Shown here: one piece after another, positions 60,491-64,000 of the stretch | Layout of the letters: each line of letters starts with the position of its first letter | How positions within the stretch are numbered: the first letter of the stretch is position 1 | Assembly (NCBI RefSeq): GCF_000002235.5 | Contig: NW_022145594.1 | Location: forward strand, 19,198,412-19,262,411 | DNA length: 64,000 nt | Direction of reading: 5' to 3' | DNA from: Strongylocentrotus purpuratus | Lineage: Eukaryota > Echinodermata > Echinoidea > Camarodonta > Strongylocentrotidae | Program-made: the position numbers and the translations under genes | Notes under the pieces: generated by a model | Seen by the model: only the letters and a program-made list of their open reading frames with translations | Database searches by the model: none | What the model was told of the DNA's origin: nothing

Positions 60491-61797
60491 CCCCTCCGGG
60501 TCCCCAGCACGGAACCTCATGAGTTACATCTCTTAGGTCAATGGGCTGTAAAGCCGCTGTATATAATAGTGGAGGTACTATGGGAATTGGAAAAGCACCA
60601 GACGGGGGCTGATCAAAGATTTCCCAACAATAATAATTATGAATAAGACGCCTTGAAATGTGAAAATCACGCAAATTCCAGGGATTCCCGATTATTATTA
60701 TTATTGTTATTATTATTATAACCATTAGAAGGGGTCTAGTAGTATTATTTTAATAGTAGTAGGAGTCCAAAGGGGCGGTGGTCGGGGGGGGGGGGGGGCG
60801 TTCCCTCTCAATTTTCTTTTAGAGGCGGGGGGGGGGGGGGGGGGGGGGGGGTCGCTCCCGCCGGCAATTTTGAAAAAGTGCACACAAGAAGCTCTGGAGG
60901 GCCCAAAATGCAGCGTTTAGACTCAGAATTCAGCGTTTAGACTTATTTGCTATAATAGCAAATATTGAGTCTAAGCGCTGCATTCTTGGGCCCTCCAGAG
61001 CCTAAAAGTGTGTTGCAGTCTTTAGTCAGTATTTGCTATACATTTCATGTGTGCACTTTTTCAAAATTTCAGGCGGGAACGACCCCCCCCCCCCCTCTAA
61101 AAGAAAATTGAGGGGGAACGTGCCCCCCCCCCCCCCCCCGGATCGCCGCCCCTCGGACAAGTACTACTAGACCCCTACTAACGATTATGATAATAATAAA
61201 AATAATAATAATCGGGGGCTGGAGGGGAGGGGGTGGCTCTGTAAATGGAAATAATAATTCGGGCTAACTCAAGCCCGACGACTCCTACTTGGGCATGCAT
61301 GATGTATAAAGGTGAGCACATTTTGTTGGGGGACCCTCTAAAATTTGAAAATGTGCACCCCTCTTGAGCGACAGGGGGAGGGGGGGGCATCTCCCAAAAA
61401 AGGTAAAATTAACGTGTTTTTACACGTTTTTTTTCCCCGGGGGGGGGGGACGGGGGAGGCGGGCCCCCGGATCCGCCACTGGCGATTTAGTGGATGTACA
61501 CACCCTGATAGCTGGAGTATTACTGTTTATGATTATTGTCACTTAATTCTGCTTCGGAAGCGGCCGCTCGCGCAAATTGGAGGGAATTAATCCCTGGAAT
61601 TTGCGTGACATTCAAATTTCAGGGCGTCTTATTCATAATTATTATTGTTGGGAAATCTTTGATCAGCCCCCGTCGGGTGTTATTCCAATTTCCATAGTAC
61701 CTCCACTATTATATATACAGCCTATTGACCTAAGAAATGCTCATGAGGTTCCGTGATGGGGACCCGGAGGGGGGGGGGGGGGGGGAGGTGTACTCAG
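60444..61797. repeat. Nested palindrome inside the foldback element
   Basis: 60686-60935 pairs with 60965-61215 around a centre near 60950 (ATTTGCTATAATAGCAAAT). 60444-60690 pairs with 61580-61797. About 360 bp at 61216-61575 on the right has no partner, so it is an insertion there or a loss on the left. Long G and C runs occupy matching places. Confidence 0.8.
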
Positions 61798-63013
61798 ATT
61801 TGGTTTATACTTTCTATTAAATATAGGCATGGTTGCCCGAACGATTTAGTTGCACTTCCTATTGGGCATCGATCAAATCATGCTTGGGTTTGTAACTAAA
61901 GAAAATGGCTCATCCCGATGAAATCCACAAAACATCGATTAGGATTTTGAACAAGAAAGAAATTACATATCCAGACCGTATGCCGGTGTGCCAAGTTTAC
62001 AAATTTTAGACACGGATATTCAGCGAAAGTCAGAAAAGTCAAGTTTTCAAGCACTATAATATCGTTTGTTTTCAACTTTCCCTCCGATTCATGCTCTTAA
62101 TAGTCAAAGTGAAATATATGTATTTGCATTTTTAAAGATATTATTGCTCATATATTTTGCGGCCGGGCACACAGCTGGTTCCCTGATAATAATTATTAAA
62201 CATTATAATTTATATAGGCCTATTTAGCCCAGCAGCCCCGTCCTGTGTCTTGCCTTCTATTTTTAGCAAAAATGCACGTTTTCTTTCTGAAAGGTGAATT
62301 TTTGCAAATTAAGTAACCACCCTGATAGATTGTTAAAAGGTCTGCATGTTACGATTATGATACACCCATTTACCCCCATGTACAGATACACCAGAGAGAT
62401 GATACACCCATATTCTCCCCAGACCGTCGTTAGCCAGTCGCACGGGGATTATCAGTTCTATCTATTCACCATCTCAAACCTAGTCTGTAAACACAGACTC
62501 AACTTTACTCTTGAATAAAACCACATGAAATAATCAGGACTATCAGATTCTGCTTAAGGTGTTATGTTTCTTTCCAGTATTGCACTGTGTCGAAAGCAGC
62601 TACATGACATAACTCAGTACTTTCATGTTTGAAATTTAGACATTGTTTTTACTCATAATGGCTGTCAAGGGTCTGTGTCTGCAGACTAGCTATAACCAAA
62701 GAGAGAACAAAGAGAACAATAGCCGAGCGCGGGCAATGCGTCCGTTGTTTGTAAACAGCTAGAGCTCTGTCTAATAGTATACAAAGTCTGGGCACGAACA
62801 ACATATTATGGTACACGCGCGGCCAGCACCAGATTTAAGATCACTCTTCGATTCGACATCGTCACTCGCGGTTACGTTGTCCGTAATCTGTTAATTTTTC
62901 CTTTTATAACGTACGCGTTTTGAATTTTCTTCGAAATGGCTACGACGAAGAAGAAGAAGACGAGTTCACCGTACGTGGTCGCCTTCGTTTTTCGGTAGCT
63001 TCATTTACACAGT

Positions 63014-63836
63014 TTAATGAGGTTAAATTTATCTTCATTTAACAGCTAAATGACGATAAATTTATCTTCGTTTAGCTGTTAAATGAGGATAAATTTATCT
63101 TCGTTTAGCTGTTAAATGAAGATAAATTTATCTTCGTTTAGCTGTTAAATGAAGATAAATTTATCTTCGTTTAGCTGTTAAATGAGGATAAATTTATCTT
63201 CGTTTAGCTGTTAAATGAGGATAAATTTATCTTCGTTTAGCTGTTAAATGAAGATAAATTTATCTTCGTTTAGCTGTTAAATGAAGATAAATTTATCTTC
63301 GTTTAGCTGTTAAATGAGGATAAATTTATCTTCGTTTAGCTGTTAAATGAAGATAAATTTATCTTCGTTTAGCTGTTAAATGAAGATAAATTTATCTTCG
63401 TTTAGCTGTTAAATGAAGATAAATTTATCTTCGTTTAGCTGTTAAATGAAGATAAATTTATCTTCGTTTAGCTGTTAAATGAGGATAAATTTATCTTCGT
63501 TTAGCTGTTAAATGAAGATAAATTTATCTTCGTTTAGCTGTTAAATGAAGATAAATTTATCTTCGTTTAGCTGTTAAATGAAGATAAATTTATCTTCGTT
63601 TAGCTGTTAAATGAAGATAAATTTATCTTCGTTAAGCTGTGAAATGAAGATAAATTTATCTTCGTTTAGCTGTTAAAAGAGGATAAATTTATCTTCGTTT
63701 AGCTGTTAAATGAAGATAAATTTATCTTCGTTTAGCTGTTAAATGAAGATAAATTTATCTTCGTTTAGCTGTTAAATGAAGATAAATTTATCTTCGTTTA
63801 GCTGTTAAATGAAGATAAATTTATCTTCGTTAACAC
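63014..63836. repeat. Right array of 33-bp units (about 25 copies, inverted)
   Basis: Same unit as the left array in the opposite orientation, with linker GTTTAGCTGTTAAAT. The order of variant units differs from the left array after the first five from the outside, and copy number differs. Confidence 0.95.
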
Positions 63837-64000
63837 AGTTTAATGAGGATAAGTTAGAAATGTGGGTGGTAGTGTGTGGAGATGTGAACGAAAAATCAAG
63901 GAATCAGTTTGATGACATTTTGACGAAAAGTGAACAAAAATTCGTTCATTTTGAAAAGATATACTGTTCGTACTCTATTGAAAATATGAGTTTCACATCC

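Larger units (their letters stand above)
56287..63968. mobile_element. TU-like foldback transposon with long inverted terminal repeats
   Basis: The left arm 56287-58365 and right arm 61800-63968 are reverse complements over about 2.1 kb, with small indels. From outside in, each arm has a 130-bp outer flank, an array of 33-bp units, then about 1.2 kb of unique sequence that includes the shared words TGAACTCGTTTTCTTCTTCT and GTACGTTATAAAAGGAAAAA. The structure (long inverted repeats with tandem units, short non-coding centre) matches the foldback TU family known from sea urchins; the 33-bp unit is not one I know. No transposase frame is seen, so it is non-autonomous. I could not confirm a target duplication next to 56287 and 63968. 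Confidence 0.82.

Overview
The window is animal genomic DNA, very probably from an echinoderm and most likely a sea urchin. It is AT-rich, genes are split by introns of about 0.6 to 6.3 kb, and non-coding DNA is packed with short inverted-repeat transposons (MITEs), tRNA-derived SINEs and simple repeats. A 7.7 kb foldback element resembles the TU foldback elements known from Strongylocentrotus. The species assignment is inference.

One protein-coding gene is supported. It lies on the minus strand from about 37.2 kb (5' side) down to 3.37 kb (3' side) and encodes an NCAM/Fasciclin II-type cell adhesion molecule. Fourteen body exons (E1 to E14) join in frame and give five Ig domains, two fibronectin type III domains, one transmembrane helix and a Cys-rich juxtamembrane segment ending in Cys-Gly-Lys-Ala, as in vertebrate NCAM. 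Every exon junction was checked by hand for splice dinucleotides and phase. The body exons total 2,398 nt (about 800 codons). E14 ends in phase 2, and three downstream tail exons (T1 at 11.8 kb, T2 at 8.0 kb, T3 at 3.4 kb) all accept phase 2, so the gene can make several cytoplasmic tails. The signal-peptide exon is not certain. A candidate (E0) lies at 39839-39944.

Region by region: 1-3373 is the likely 3' UTR and downstream flank. 3.4-14.7 kb holds the three tail exons in large introns. 14.8-25.7 kb holds the membrane, FN3 and last Ig exons, with a 6.3 kb repeat-rich intron between the two FN3 domains. 25.7-37.2 kb holds the Ig exons, with MITEs sitting unusually close to several 5' splice sites. 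37.2-56.3 kb is 5' flank or first intron without recognisable coding sequence and with many MITEs. 56.3-64.0 kb is the foldback element: two arms of about 2.1 kb, each carrying an array of 33-bp units, enclosing a 151-bp tandem-repeat element and a nested palindrome.

The strongest leads are the phase-compatible alternative tails, the clustering of MITE ends within a few bases of splice donors, the foldback arrays with their many paired GATA-type motifs, and a perfect 24-bp hairpin in an intron. I saw no operons, CRISPR arrays, rRNA or intact tRNA genes.
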